Under the pieces are notes generated by a model. The model was not told where the DNA came from. It saw nothing but the letters and a program-made list of their open reading frames with translations, and ran no database searches. Of a stretch of 64,000 bases of DNA, positions 24,586 to 33,974 are shown piece by piece (positions within the stretch are counted from its first letter, which is position 1; each line of letters opens with the position of its first letter). This DNA is from DASYLJ01 sp964432595 (GTDB lineage Bacteria > Desulfobacterota > Binatia > DP-6): positions 4,887 to 68,886 of the forward strand of contig CAYSOF010000031.1 in NCBI GenBank assembly GCA_964432595.1, given 5' to 3'. A program made the translations under genes and the position numbers.

Positions 24586-26051
24586 GACGCCCCCATGAGC
24601 CGGCGCCCGCCGCGGCGGAAGTCCCACATGTGGCTCAGCGCGACCTTGGCCGCGTTCGCGTTGTAGCGGACGTCCTCCCAGGCGCGCACGGCGAGGATCT
24701 TGCGCAGGATGAACCGCGGCGACAGGAACGCGCCGTACAGGTCCTTCGCCATGTCCATCAGCTCGTCGTCGGCGATCGGCGTGCGCATGACCGGGCGCAT
24801 CATGTCGTACTGCTCCCAGTCGTGACCGTACGTGAGCCAGCCTTCGCGCTCGGCCTCCGCGAACAGCGGCGTCCCGGGATACGGCATGACGACCGTCGCC
24901 TGGATCGTGTCGGCCCACCCGTCGGCGAAGAGCGAGCGCGCGAGGTCGAGCGTGCGCCGCGCCTCGTCGCGCGATTCCCAGGGATAGCCGACCATCGTCG
25001 TCAGGTGCGGCGACAGCCCCGCCTGCTTCGCTTCCTTGCAGCCGCGCACCAGCGCCTCGACCGACGTCCCCTTGTCGATGCGGTCGAGCGTCCGCTGATT
25101 CGCCGACTCGATGCCGAGCTTGACCAGCCGGAAGCCCGCGCGCGCCATCCGGTCGTAGTCGGGGCGCCGGAGCGCGTCGATCCGCATGTTGCAGGAGAAG
25201 TACACCTGGTCGGCGTAGCCACGCTCGACCATCCCGTCGCAGAACTGCCGCAGGAACGCGCCGATCGGGAAGGTCCCGGTGTCGTCGAAGATCTCGCGGA
25301 CGGCGTACCGTTCGAGAATCATGCCGACCTCGTCGAGCAACGACGACGCGGGCCGCGTGCCGAACGTCGGCCACAGCGTCGTCCACGAGCAGAACGTGCA
25401 CTTCGGACGCCAGCAGTCGCGGCCGACCATCGTGTACGTGCTGGGCCGGTAGTACAGGTGCTCGCCGTAGAGCCGCCACTTCGTCAGGTCGCGATCGAAG
25501 AACGGCCGGTCCTCGTAGCTGCGTTTCGAGAGCACGAAGGGCCCCGTGTCGCGGACGGTGTCGCCATCCCGATACCAGACGCCCTTGCCGAGGCCGCCCC
25601 GCCCCGCCGCGTGCGCGGCGATGCCCAGGAGACCCTCGTCGAACTCGCCGCCCGTCAGCACGTAGTCGACCGGCGCGTTCGCCATCGTCTCCGCGGGGTA
25701 CGCGGTGACGTGATCGCCCATCATCACCACCCGCGTCGTCGGCGACACCGCCTTCACGTCGCGCACGATCCGCCAGTGCTGCTTCACGACCGGCGTCTTC
25801 GTCTCGATCGCGAGCAGGTCGGGCCGGGCCTCGACGAGACGCCGCCGCCACTCGGCGTAGGACCACTCCTCGGCGACGCCGTCGGCCCAGACGACGTCGT
25901 GGCCGCGGCGTGCGAGCACCGTGGCGGCCATCGCCACCACCATGGGGTAGACGTACGATGGGGTACCGAACCAGCGGAACTGGCGGTTCTGGCCGAGCGT
26001 CGGCTGTCCCCACGGACTCTCGAGCGGCGGATAGCCGAGCATGATCCGCAT
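24582..26051 (-). CDS. B12-binding-domain radical SAM protein (BchE/HpnJ-like)
   Basis: The 489-residue protein has an N-terminal cobalamin-binding-like Rossmann region (MVVAMAATVLARRGHDVVWAD, MMGDHVTAYPAETM) and a radical SAM core. The cluster motif is GRDCWRPKCTFCSW, a C-x4-C-x2-C spacing seen in some class B enzymes. Further core segments are LGIESANQRTLDRIDKG and TTMVGYPWESRDEARRT. Such enzymes perform methylation or cyclization at unactivated carbons. The substrate is unknown. It is divergent from a second radical SAM gene, with about 95 bp between the starts. Confidence 0.85.
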   Translation of the reverse strand: MRIMLGYPPLESPWGQPTLGQNRQFRWFGTPSYVYPMVVAMAATVLARRGHDVVWADGVAEEWSYAEWRRRLVEARPDLLAIETKTPVVKQHWRIVRDVKAVSPTTRVVMMGDHVTAYPAETMANAPVDYVLTGGEFDEGLLGIAAHAAGRGGLGKGVWYRDGDTVRDTGPFVLSKRSYEDRPFFDRDLTKWRLYGEHLYYRPSTYTMVGRDCWRPKCTFCSWTTLWPTFGTRPASSLLDEVGMILERYAVREIFDDTGTFPIGAFLRQFCDGMVERGYADQVYFSCNMRIDALRRPDYDRMARAGFRLVKLGIESANQRTLDRIDKGTSVEALVRGCKEAKQAGLSPHLTTMVGYPWESRDEARRTLDLARSLFADGWADTIQATVVMPYPGTPLFAEAEREGWLTYGHDWEQYDMMRPVMRTPIADDELMDMAKDLYGAFLSPRFILRKILAVRAWEDVRYNANAAKVALSHMWDFRRGGRRLMGAS

Positions 26052-26090
26052 GATCGCGGTCGGACGATACGCCCGCCCGGAAACGGGTGT

Positions 26091-26108
26091 CCAGCGAAAA
26101 ACCGCTGG
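26091..26108. promoter_or_regulatory. Inverted repeat between divergent radical SAM genes
   Basis: CCAGCG-AAAAAC-CGCTGG is a perfect 6-bp dyad located between the starts at 26051 and 26147. It is a possible operator or hairpin in the leader of the plus-strand gene. Confidence 0.3.
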
Positions 26109-26146
26109 TGCGCGCCGCCGACGGTGGACTACGCTCCATTCGGCTC

Positions 26147-27190
26147 ATGAAGCTCGCCGCCGGCACGAAGCTCACGCTCTACGCGCACGGCGCGCGCAAC
26201 GCGCTCGGGCTCCTCGGCGTCGCGACCCATCCGCCGGCCGTCCTCTGGGTGCTCACGCAGCGCTGCTTCTACGAGTGCGTCCATTGCGACTCCTGGCGCG
26301 ACACGCGGCCGATCGACGCTCCCGCGCTGCTCGCCGTCGCCGACAAGATCGCCGCCGCACGCACGCGGTTCGTCGCGCTCTCGGGCGGTGAGCCGTTCAT
26401 GGTGAAGGCGCTGCCGGCCATCGCCACGCGCCTCAAGCGCGCCGGCAAGACCGTCTCGATCAACACCAACGGGCACCTGCTCTCCGAGCACGTCGACTGG
26501 CTGGTCGGCGAGCGCGTCGACCACGTGCAGGTGAGCGTCGACGGTCACACCGCCGCACTACACGACGGGATTCGTCGCGCGCGCGGCTCCTTCGAGCGCA
26601 TCCTCCGCGGCATCGAGGCGCTCAAGGCGGCCCGCGGCGACGGGCCGCCGCGCGTCTCGGTCTGCGGCGTCGTCATGCCGGAGAACGCCGGCCATCTGGT
26701 GGCGCTCGCCGACCGCTTCGCGGCCGTGGCGGACGCCGTCGAGCTGCAGCCGCTGCACGACAGCCCGGGGCTGCTCGCGACGTCGACCTCGACGCCCTTC
26801 CCCCCTGCCGACCGGCCGCGTGTGGAGGCCGAGCTGGGGGCGCTCGCCGCACGCCATCCGGCCTTCGACGACGGCTACTACGCGGCCTTCTCGCGCTTCC
26901 TCTTCGATGCGGCCTCCATGGAGCAGGACGCCGTCGATCACTGCCTCCCGATGATCTTCAACACCCTGACCATCCGCGAGGACGGCGCGTGCCGCATCTG
27001 CCGCTATCCGCTCGGGACGAACATCCACACGGACGACATCGGGGCCGTGTGGAACGCGCCGGAGCGCTGGGCGATCTACGGGCGGCTCGCGCGCAACGGC
27101 TGTGGCGCCCCCTGCTGGACGCGCTGCCACATCCATCCGTCGCCGGCGCCGGGCCGGGCCCTCCGCCGGATCCTGCGCGTCACCGCCTGA
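26147..27190 (+). CDS. Radical SAM protein with SPASM-like C-terminus
   Basis: The 347-residue protein has the radical SAM motif RCFYECVHC (C40, C44, C47), VALSGGEPFMVKAL, INTNGHLLSEHVDWLV and VQVSVDGHTAALHD. A C-terminal Cys-rich part (HCLPMIFN, ACRICRYPLG, GCGAPCWTRCH) probably binds auxiliary iron-sulfur clusters. SPASM enzymes often modify peptides or coordinate cofactor assembly; no peptide precursor is visible nearby. ATG 26147 (MKLAAGTKLTLYAHG) is the likely start. An in-frame GTG at 26087 would add 20 residues unlike the family. Confidence 0.85.
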   Translation: MKLAAGTKLTLYAHGARNALGLLGVATHPPAVLWVLTQRCFYECVHCDSWRDTRPIDAPALLAVADKIAAARTRFVALSGGEPFMVKALPAIATRLKRAGKTVSINTNGHLLSEHVDWLVGERVDHVQVSVDGHTAALHDGIRRARGSFERILRGIEALKAARGDGPPRVSVCGVVMPENAGHLVALADRFAAVADAVELQPLHDSPGLLATSTSTPFPPADRPRVEAELGALAARHPAFDDGYYAAFSRFLFDAASMEQDAVDHCLPMIFNTLTIREDGACRICRYPLGTNIHTDDIGAVWNAPERWAIYGRLARNGCGAPCWTRCHIHPSPAPGRALRRILRVTA

Positions 27191-27201
27191 CGACGGAGCG
27201 A

Positions 27202-27221
27202 AGCGCCGGTCGGCCGGCGCT
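27202..27221. terminator. Bidirectional hairpin terminator
   Basis: AGCGCCGG-TCGG-CCGGCGCT forms a perfect 8-bp stem in the 46-bp gap between convergent stop codons. Confidence 0.55.
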
Positions 27222-27236
27222 CCACCCGTCGCGCGC

Positions 27237-28817
27237 TCAGGAGTTGCCGCCGAAGAGACAGACGCAGTTGTCGTTGCAGACGCCGTCCGGCGGGCAAGCC
27301 GCACCCGGCGGATCGCACTCCTCGCCGTCCTCCAGCTCGTTGTTGCCGCAGATCGCGACCGGCATCGTGGTGGACGTCGTCGTGGTCGTCGGCGGCGGAA
27401 CGCTGCTGCTGGTGGTCGACGTCTGGAGCGTCGTCGTGGTCGTCGACGTGGTCGTCGTCGACACGCTGGACGACGTCGTCGTCGTGCTGCTCGTCGTCGT
27501 CGTCGTCGAGGACGAGGTGGTGGTGGACGAGCTGCTCGTCGTGGTCGTCGGTGCCGAGCTGCTGGTCGTCGTCGTGCTCGACGTCGTGGTGGTCGACGTG
27601 GACGACGACGAGGTGGTGGTGGTGCTGGTGCTCGTCGAGGTGGTCGTCGTCGAAGACGTCGTCGTCGTCGTGGAGCTCGTGGTCGTCGTCGTCGAGCTGG
27701 TCGTCGTGGTCGACGACGACGTGGTCGTCGTGGAGCTGCTGGTCGTCGTCGAGGTCGTCGTCGTCGTGGAGGACGAGCTGCTGGTCGTCGTCGGGGCAGA
27801 CGAGCTGGTCGTGGTCGTCGACGAGCTCGTGGTCGTCGGCGCCGAGGACGACGTGGTGCTGGCGCTGCTGGTCGTGGTCGACGACGTCGTGGTGGTCGTG
27901 GTCGACGACGACGTCGTGGTCGGGGCGGGCACCTGGCAGAGCGCGTCGCAGGTCACGCCGTTCGGCGGATCGCACTGCTCGCCGGGCTCGATGACGCCGT
28001 TGCCGCAGAAGCCGCGAGAGAAGCTCGTCGAGTGGTCCGAGTTGATGCTGCGGCCGACGAACTGGCCGACGCCGACGAAGTTGCGGCCGAAGGCGAGACG
28101 CGCGTTCGGCGCGTAGAGCGCCATCGTCGCGGTCACGCCCGCGCCGAAGCGCACCGTCCGGCCGCCGACGTTGAATACCGCATCGTCCGCGAGGATGGAG
28201 CTGCCCGCGCCGATGGTCGACCCATTGCCGAGCTTCAGGTTGGCGCTGATGTTCACCGTCACCGGGTCCTCCGCGACGATGACCGCATTACGGCCCGTCT
28301 GGAGGTTGCGGAGCTGGTAGGTCCCGGCGACCAGATGCAGGCGCTTGCCGGCCTGGACGACGACGTTCCCGTAGCTCCCCGGCGGCAGCGTCACGTCGCC
28401 CTGCACGATGAACGTCCCGGGCCCCGGCGTGAACGCCGGCAGCGGCGGCATCGGATCGATCAGCGGGAGCGACGGAATCGGCACCGGGCCGACGCCGGTC
28501 ACGGTGATGCCGGTCGCCGACGTCATCAGCCGGTTCGTGTAGAGGTCGTCGACGGTGAGGCGGTCGCCGCGCATCGAGTCGCCGGCGACGATGGTGCCGT
28601 TCGCGAACACGCTGCCCGGACCGAACACGAGCGCGAGGCCGACCGGGTTGTTGACGCCCACGTCGCCCGTGGTGACCGTCGCGAGATCCTTCAGATGGAT
28701 GCGATCGGCCGCGAACAGACAGTAGTCGTCCAGATTCTGCGATGGCTGCGCGCCGGCTCGTCCTCCGGCCGTCACGAGCGCACACAATCCGAACAGCAGG
28801 GCGAACATCCTCCGCAT
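27237..28817 (-). CDS. Secreted protein with Ser/Thr-rich linker between two Cys-rich repeats
   Basis: The 526-residue protein has a signal peptide (MRRMFALLFGLCALVTAGGRAGA). An N-terminal half of about 270 residues, predicted beta-rich, reads like exported proteins with repeated GxGTFxVQGDVTLPPG-type segments. A Myxococcus disulfide repeat (FCGNGVIEPGEQCDPPNG), a run of about 180 residues made almost only of Ser and Thr, and a second disulfide repeat (CGNNELEDGEECDPPG) follow. The linker looks like a mucin-type stalk that could be glycosylated and display the N-terminal domain away from the cell. The start is supported by GGAGGT 5 bp before the ATG at 28817. Confidence 0.8.
   Translation of the reverse strand: MRRMFALLFGLCALVTAGGRAGAQPSQNLDDYCLFAADRIHLKDLATVTTGDVGVNNPVGLALVFGPGSVFANGTIVAGDSMRGDRLTVDDLYTNRLMTSATGITVTGVGPVPIPSLPLIDPMPPLPAFTPGPGTFIVQGDVTLPPGSYGNVVVQAGKRLHLVAGTYQLRNLQTGRNAVIVAEDPVTVNISANLKLGNGSTIGAGSSILADDAVFNVGGRTVRFGAGVTATMALYAPNARLAFGRNFVGVGQFVGRSINSDHSTSFSRGFCGNGVIEPGEQCDPPNGVTCDALCQVPAPTTTSSSTTTTTTSSTTTSSASTTSSSAPTTTSSSTTTTSSSAPTTTSSSSSTTTTTSTTTSSSTTTTSSSTTTTSSTTTTTSSTTTTTSSTTTTSTSTSTTTTSSSSTSTTTTSSTTTTSSSAPTTTTSSSSTTTSSSTTTTTSSTTTTSSSVSTTTTSTTTTTLQTSTTSSSVPPPTTTTTSTTMPVAICGNNELEDGEECDPPGAACPPDGVCNDNCVCLFGGNS
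27370..27930 (-). repeat. Low-complexity trinucleotide tract encoding the Ser/Thr linker
   Basis: On the plus strand this is an irregular run of gtc/gtg/gac triplets, about 560 bp long, encoding poly Ser/Thr on the minus strand. Units are imperfect, so the length may vary between strains by slippage or recombination without breaking the frame. Confidence 0.7.
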
Positions 28818-28984
28818 CTCGACCTCCACCACCTTCGTCTCTCGCCCCACCGTCCACGGCGGCGCGTGACGACGATCGTGTCGGACGCGGCGCCGAGTTG
28901 AAAGCACCATCCGGCGCCGTGGTGTCACGAACTTGGCTCGATCGCGTGCGTTCCCGGCCCCGAACGGGGCAGAATGCCCCGACC

Positions 28985-29839
28985 ATGCGCATCGCCTACG
29001 TCACCGGCGGCACCGTCGGCGCTGGCCACCTCGTCCGCGGCGTCGCGGTCGGGCGCGCACTCCGGCGCGCCGGTCTCGACGCGACCTATCGAATGTTCGG
29101 TCCCCCGCTGCCGTTCCCGATCGCGCCCCGGCTCGGCTACGAGCCGTTCCCGCTCGAGCCGGGCGCCTACCGGAATCCGGCCGCGGCGCGCGGCAGCGCC
29201 ATCGGCACGGCATTGGCCGCCTACGCGCCGGACCTGCTGATCGTCGACCTCTACTGGGCGATCGTGCACCATCTCCTGCCCCTGCCCGACTGCGAGGCGT
29301 GGCTCCTCGTGCGGTCGGTCCCGAAGGCCTGGTTCGGCGGGCCACCGGACACCCGATGGGATCCGAAGCGGTTCGCGCGGGTGATCGGCATCGAGCCGAT
29401 GTCGAACGCGGCGCTGCGCGACCGCGTCGATCCGATCATCGTGTGCAACCCGGATGAGCTGCAGCCGCGCGGCGCACTGCGGGCACGGCTCGCGGTGCCC
29501 GACGACGCGTCGCTCGTCGTCGTGACCCACGCCGGCACCACCGGCGAAATCGACGCGCTCGCGCGGGGCGCCGGCGACGCCGTCGTGCGCTGCGACCTGT
29601 TCGACGACGCCGCGCTCTTCCCGCTCGCCGAGTGGCTCCGCGACGCCGACCGCGTGCTCGCCGCCGCGGGCTACAACAGCTTCTGGGAGGCGCGCTGGCT
29701 CGGCTGGGCCGATCGCACGACGTTCACGCCGCTGTCGCGGGCGATCGACGATCAGCACTGGCGCCTGGCGACCTGCGCGGCGCATCGGATGCAGGCGAAC
29801 GGCGCCGACACGCTCGCGGACTGGGCGCGCGCGGGGTGA
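28985..29839 (+). CDS. GT-B-fold glycosyltransferase-like protein
   Basis: The 284-residue protein begins with RIAYVTGGTVGAGHLVRGVAVGRAL, a glycine-rich acceptor-side motif seen in MurG/UGT-like GT-B enzymes. It has LVVVTHAGTTGEIDAL and, near the end, VLAAAGYNSFWEARWLG, comparable to the donor-binding loop of these transferases. It is shorter than MurG (about 350 residues), so the fold may be reduced. The sugar and acceptor are unknown. Its divergent neighbour is the Ser/Thr-rich secreted protein, so glycosylation of that linker is an attractive but untested possibility. Confidence 0.7.
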   Translation: MRIAYVTGGTVGAGHLVRGVAVGRALRRAGLDATYRMFGPPLPFPIAPRLGYEPFPLEPGAYRNPAAARGSAIGTALAAYAPDLLIVDLYWAIVHHLLPLPDCEAWLLVRSVPKAWFGGPPDTRWDPKRFARVIGIEPMSNAALRDRVDPIIVCNPDELQPRGALRARLAVPDDASLVVVTHAGTTGEIDALARGAGDAVVRCDLFDDAALFPLAEWLRDADRVLAAAGYNSFWEARWLGWADRTTFTPLSRAIDDQHWRLATCAAHRMQANGADTLADWARAG

Positions 29840-29883
29840 CGTCGCGATTGCCAGCGAGCGGACACGGACGGTAGACGCAGGCG

Positions 29884-31815
29884 ATGCAGCTTTCATGTCT
29901 GGCGGTCCTGGCCTTTCTGGTGCTCGGCTGCGCGCCGCAGGCCTCGCTCGCGCCCCGGGCGGCCCGGCTGCCGGAGACCCTCGCCGCGTTCGGCCGCCTC
30001 CCGTCCCTCGAGCACGTCGTGATCTCGCCCGACGGCACCCGCCTCGTCCTCGTCCGGACGGGCGCGGATGGGCAACGGATCGTCGGCGTGTTCTCGATCG
30101 CCGATCGCACGGCCGTCGGCGGCATCCGCGTGGGCGAGGCGAAGTTGCGCGACGTCGAGTGGGTGGACGAGCGGCTCGTCCTGCTGCGCACGTCCAGGAC
30201 GTCGATTCCGGACGGGCTGGACGGCGACCCGATCGAATGGTCGATGCTGCAGGTCTATGACGTCGACGAGCGCGCGCTGCGGCCCGTGCTGACCGGCGAC
30301 GTCGAGGCGACCATGAACACGGTCTTCGGCCCGACCATGGTGCGCCGCATCGACGGCCGCCCGGTCCTCTTCGTCGGCGGCTTCTACACGACGGACCGGG
30401 TCGTGCGCGGCCTGTTCCGCATCGACATGCGCAGCAAGCTCGAGACGATGGTCCGCAAGGGCTCGTCGGTCAGCCGCGCGTGGCTGGTCGACGCCGGCGG
30501 CGAGATCGTCGCAGAGCGCCAGTACGACGACCGCTCGCGACGCTGGCGGTTGCGCGCCCGCACCGGCGGGTCGCTCCGCGACGTCGCCACCGGGGTCGAT
30601 CCGTACGACGACACGGTGCTGCTCGGCTTCGACCCGTCCGGCGATGCGATCATCGCGTCGGTCGTCGAGAACGGGGCCGCGACGGCCAAGCCGCTCTCGC
30701 TGGCCGACGGCACCTGGGGTCCGCCGCTCTCGGGCGGTGACGACCTCATCCTCGACCGCCTCACCGATCGGATGATCGGCACCGTGCGATTCGAGGACGG
30801 ACCGCGCTACCGGTTCGCCGATCCGGCGCGCCAGGCCGGCTGGGATCGCGTCCTGGCGACCTATCCCGGGGAGCGCGTCGCGCTCGTCTCGAAATCGGAC
30901 GACTTCACCAAGCTCGTCGTCCTGGTGTTCGGCGCGCGCCACGGCTACGGCTTTCAGCTCGTCGATCTGGCGACGGGCAAAGCCGAGCCGCTCGGCTCGG
31001 CCTACGACGATCTGCCGCCGCTCGGCGAGATTCGCCGGATCAGCTATCCCGCGGCCGACGGACTCGAGATCCCGGCGTGGCTCACCCTGCCCCACGGGCG
31101 CCGGGCGCGGGACCTGCCGATGGTCGTGCTGCCCCACGGTGGACCCGCCGTGCGCGACGACGGCGACTTCGACTGGTGGGCGCAGGCGCTCGCGGCCAGC
31201 GGATATGCGGTGCTGCAACCCAACTTCCGCGGCTCCACCGTCAGCATGTCGCATCTCGCCGCGGGCTTCGGCCAGTGGGGACGGAAGATGCAGACGGACC
31301 TGTCGGACGGCGTGCGCTTCCTCGCGGCGCAGGGGATCGTCGACCCGGCACGCGTGTGCGTCGTCGGCGCGAGCTACGGCGGCTATGCGGCGCTCGCCGG
31401 CGTCACGCTCGAGTCCGGCGTCTACCGGTGCGCGGCCTCGGTCGCCGGCATCGCCGACCTCGAGGGGTTCCTCCGCGCCGAACCGGGCGGCACCTGGGGC
31501 ACCGGCCCGTCGCAGCGATACTGGGCGGACTTCATGGGCGCGACAGGTGCCGACGACCCGGTGCTGGACGCGATCTCACCGATCCGACACGTCGCAGCGG
31601 CGTCGGCGCCGGTGTTACTGGTGCACGGGCGGCAGGACACCGTCGTCCCGTACGACCAGAGCGCGCGCATGGCCGCGGCGCTCGAAGCGGCGGGCAAGCC
31701 CGTGACGTTCGTCGCGCTCGACGGCGAAGACCACTGGCTCTCGCGCAGCACGACGCGGCTCCAGATGCTGGAGCACGTGCTCGCCTTCCTCACCCGCCAC
31801 AACCCGGCGGGTTAG
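29884..31815 (+). CDS. S9-family serine peptidase lipoprotein (prolyl oligopeptidase-like)
   Basis: The 643-residue protein has a lipoprotein signal (LSCLAVLAFLVLGC). Residues of about 30-390 form a beta-propeller that filters substrates. The C-terminal alpha/beta-hydrolase domain has the catalytic triad Ser497 (VVGASYGGYAAL), Asp585 (LLVHGRQDTVVPYD) and His617 (LDGEDHWLS). It should cleave short peptides at the cell envelope. It begins 44 bp after the glycosyltransferase. A short convergent frame of 57 codons (31983-31812 region, Pro-rich) is too weak to call a gene. Confidence 0.9.
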   Translation: MQLSCLAVLAFLVLGCAPQASLAPRAARLPETLAAFGRLPSLEHVVISPDGTRLVLVRTGADGQRIVGVFSIADRTAVGGIRVGEAKLRDVEWVDERLVLLRTSRTSIPDGLDGDPIEWSMLQVYDVDERALRPVLTGDVEATMNTVFGPTMVRRIDGRPVLFVGGFYTTDRVVRGLFRIDMRSKLETMVRKGSSVSRAWLVDAGGEIVAERQYDDRSRRWRLRARTGGSLRDVATGVDPYDDTVLLGFDPSGDAIIASVVENGAATAKPLSLADGTWGPPLSGGDDLILDRLTDRMIGTVRFEDGPRYRFADPARQAGWDRVLATYPGERVALVSKSDDFTKLVVLVFGARHGYGFQLVDLATGKAEPLGSAYDDLPPLGEIRRISYPAADGLEIPAWLTLPHGRRARDLPMVVLPHGGPAVRDDGDFDWWAQALAASGYAVLQPNFRGSTVSMSHLAAGFGQWGRKMQTDLSDGVRFLAAQGIVDPARVCVVGASYGGYAALAGVTLESGVYRCAASVAGIADLEGFLRAEPGGTWGTGPSQRYWADFMGATGADDPVLDAISPIRHVAAASAPVLLVHGRQDTVVPYDQSARMAAALEAAGKPVTFVALDGEDHWLSRSTTRLQMLEHVLAFLTRHNPAG

Positions 31816-32029
31816 CGTCCGGAGCCCGCACGCCGCGCGCGGCCGGGGCGTTCGGCCGGCTCGGCCGAGCCGTCGTCCTCGGCCTCGGGCGTCGGCGGAG
31901 TCAGGTCCGGGAAGTCGATGAGGCACGGCCGCGTGGTGGGTGGCATCGGCGGCGGTTCGATCGGCGGCGGCGTCGGTCGGGGCACGCCATCGCGTAGCGC
32001 ACCTCGTTTCGCTCGTGCAACGTGAATCG

Positions 32030-32062
32030 GCGAGGCGCCGGGCGTCCGACACGGCGCCTCGC
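32030..32062 (-). terminator. Hairpin terminator of the hybrid histidine kinase gene
   Basis: GCGAGGCGCCG and CGGCGCCTCGC form a perfect 11-bp stem with an 11-nt loop, located just past the stop codon at 32073. The surrounding 31815-32073 gap has no convincing gene; it also contains the 16-bp palindrome CGGCTCGGCCGAGCCG at 31857-31872. Confidence 0.55.
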
Positions 32063-32072
32063 GCCGCGACGG

Positions 32073-33974
32073 CTATTTCGCGACGGAGGCCGCAATCGCC
32101 GCCGTCAGCTCGCGTGGCTCGATCGGCTTGGCGAGATGCAAGCGGAATCCCGCGGACAGCAACCGAGCGCGGTCATCGGCCGACGCGAACGCGGTCAGCG
32201 CGATCGTGGGAACGTGCGCGCGATCGTCGGAGCGCGACCGGATACGAGCGAGGAGCGCGTAGCCGTCCTCGCCCGGCATGCCGATATCCGTCACGACGAC
32301 GTCCGGCTTCCAGCGAGACAGTATCTCGTACGCGTGCTCGCCCGAGCCGGCGACGCGCACTTCAGCGCCGCAATGATCCAGGAGCAGGCGCACGGCTTCG
32401 TTGCAGTCGGGCTCATCGTCGACGAGCAGCACGCGAACGCCGTCCAGCCGGGTGCTGGGTGCCGCGTCGGCTTCCTGCAGCGTCGGATGTCGGCGGATCG
32501 GCTCGTCGGCGGTGCGGATCATCGACGCGAGCGGCAGCTTGACGGTGAAGGTGCTTCCCTGACCTACGCCGGGGCTCTCTGCTGTCACGGTGCCCCCGTG
32601 CAGCTCCGTCAGGTGCCTGACGATCGCGAGCCCGAGGCCGAGACCTCCGTGTGCGCGGGTCGTCGAGGAGTCGGCTTGCCAGAAGCGATCGAACAGGTGA
32701 GGCCGCTGTTCAGGCGCAATGCCGGCACCCGTGTCGCTGACCGCAATCTCCACGTGCGAGTTCACCCGCTCGAGCACCACATGGACGCGGCCTCCTTTGG
32801 GCGTGAACTTCACGGCGTTCGCGAGCAGATTCCAGACGACCTGTTGGAGGCGCTCCGCATCTCCGGCGAGCGTCACGGTCGAATCGAGAACGAGCTGCAG
32901 CCGGACATCCTTCGCGTCGGCAGCCGGACGTACGGTCTCGACGGCGCTCTCGACGACGTCGGACAGGTGCACGGGGCGAACCTGCAGGCGCACCTTGCCT
33001 TCGATGACGCGTGCGACGTCGAGCAGGTCTTCGACGAGCTGGGCCTGCAGGCGAGCGTTTCGCTCGATGACTTCCAAGGCCTTCGCCGTTTTCACGCCGT
33101 CGAGGTTGTCGTGCCGAAGCAGGCGCGCCCACGTCAGGATCGGCGACAGCGGGGCACGAAGCTCGTGGGATACCGTCGCCAGGAACGCGTCCTTCGCGCG
33201 GCTCGCGGCTTCGGCGGACTCCTTCGCCACCTCGGCTGCCGCGATCGCATGGCGCTGGTCGGTGATGTCGGTCGCCGAGACCGTGTAGCCCTCGAGATCG
33301 CCGTTCTCGTCGAGGCGAGGCCTCGCGCGAACGAGGAGCACGCGGTACTCGCCATCCGCACGGCGCAGTCGGAGCTCGGTCTCGAACGGACGCCGAGCCG
33401 CCCAGGCGCGTTCGTATGCGCCGACCGCCGCCTCGCGGTCGTCGGGATGCACGTTGTCGAGCCATCCCATGCCGAGCTCGCGCGACATGTCCCGGCCCGT
33501 GAACTCGAGCCATGCCGTGTTGAAGTAGGTGATTCCCTTGTCGGCGCCGGACATCCCGATGAGCACCGGCACGGAGTTCGCGATCGTGGCGAAGCGCTCG
33601 CTGGCCTCTCGCAGCTGGGACTCGGCATGGCTCCGCCAGCGCGCGACGACGGCCGCCAGAGAGGTGGTCAGCGCAAGGACGGCGAACAGCGGTGCGAGCT
33701 GCGTCCAGTCGGCGGATGCCGACCCGACGATCGCCACGTAGCTCACGGCGATCACCGCCGTGACCAGCGTGGGGCCGATGCCACCGTACCAGGCGACGCC
33801 CAACAGCAGCGGCCAGAAGAGGAACAGTGTGAATCGGTTCCTGAGGACCGGGATGCTGTCCGTGACGGCCGCAACGGCGAGCGCCGCCATCACCGCCGCC
33901 AGGTACGGTACCCCGCGGCTCCACGCGGCCGGCGTGGCACCCCGCCCACGTATCCCGGAGTCTCGGTTCAGCAA
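32073..33974 (-). CDS. Membrane hybrid histidine kinase with PAS and receiver domains
   Basis: The 633-residue kinase has about four N-terminal transmembrane segments (residues 22-111), then a PAS/PAC module (about 125-240). A HisKA domain carries the phospho-acceptor His270 in TVSHELRAPL. An HATPase domain follows, with the N box WNLLANAVKFTP and DTGAGIAPEQ and GGLGLGLAIV boxes. A C-terminal receiver has acceptor Asp563 in VVVTDIGMPG. It senses an unknown signal in the membrane or cytoplasm and may pass phosphate to its own receiver. The start is uncertain: TTG 33974 lies 1 bp past the tRNA gene, and a downstream ATG (34 codons in) would shorten the first helix. Confidence 0.85.
   Translation of the reverse strand: MLNRDSGIRGRGATPAAWSRGVPYLAAVMAALAVAAVTDSIPVLRNRFTLFLFWPLLLGVAWYGGIGPTLVTAVIAVSYVAIVGSASADWTQLAPLFAVLALTTSLAAVVARWRSHAESQLREASERFATIANSVPVLIGMSGADKGITYFNTAWLEFTGRDMSRELGMGWLDNVHPDDREAAVGAYERAWAARRPFETELRLRRADGEYRVLLVRARPRLDENGDLEGYTVSATDITDQRHAIAAAEVAKESAEAASRAKDAFLATVSHELRAPLSPILTWARLLRHDNLDGVKTAKALEVIERNARLQAQLVEDLLDVARVIEGKVRLQVRPVHLSDVVESAVETVRPAADAKDVRLQLVLDSTVTLAGDAERLQQVVWNLLANAVKFTPKGGRVHVVLERVNSHVEIAVSDTGAGIAPEQRPHLFDRFWQADSSTTRAHGGLGLGLAIVRHLTELHGGTVTAESPGVGQGSTFTVKLPLASMIRTADEPIRRHPTLQEADAAPSTRLDGVRVLLVDDEPDCNEAVRLLLDHCGAEVRVAGSGEHAYEILSRWKPDVVVTDIGMPGEDGYALLARIRSRSDDRAHVPTIALTAFASADDRARLLSAGFRLHLAKPIEPRELTAAIAASVAK

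Noticed and set aside
31812..31985. A 57-codon Pro-rich minus-strand frame after the S9 peptidase
   Set aside because: GTG start without a ribosome site, low-complexity sequence and no family; too weak to annotate.
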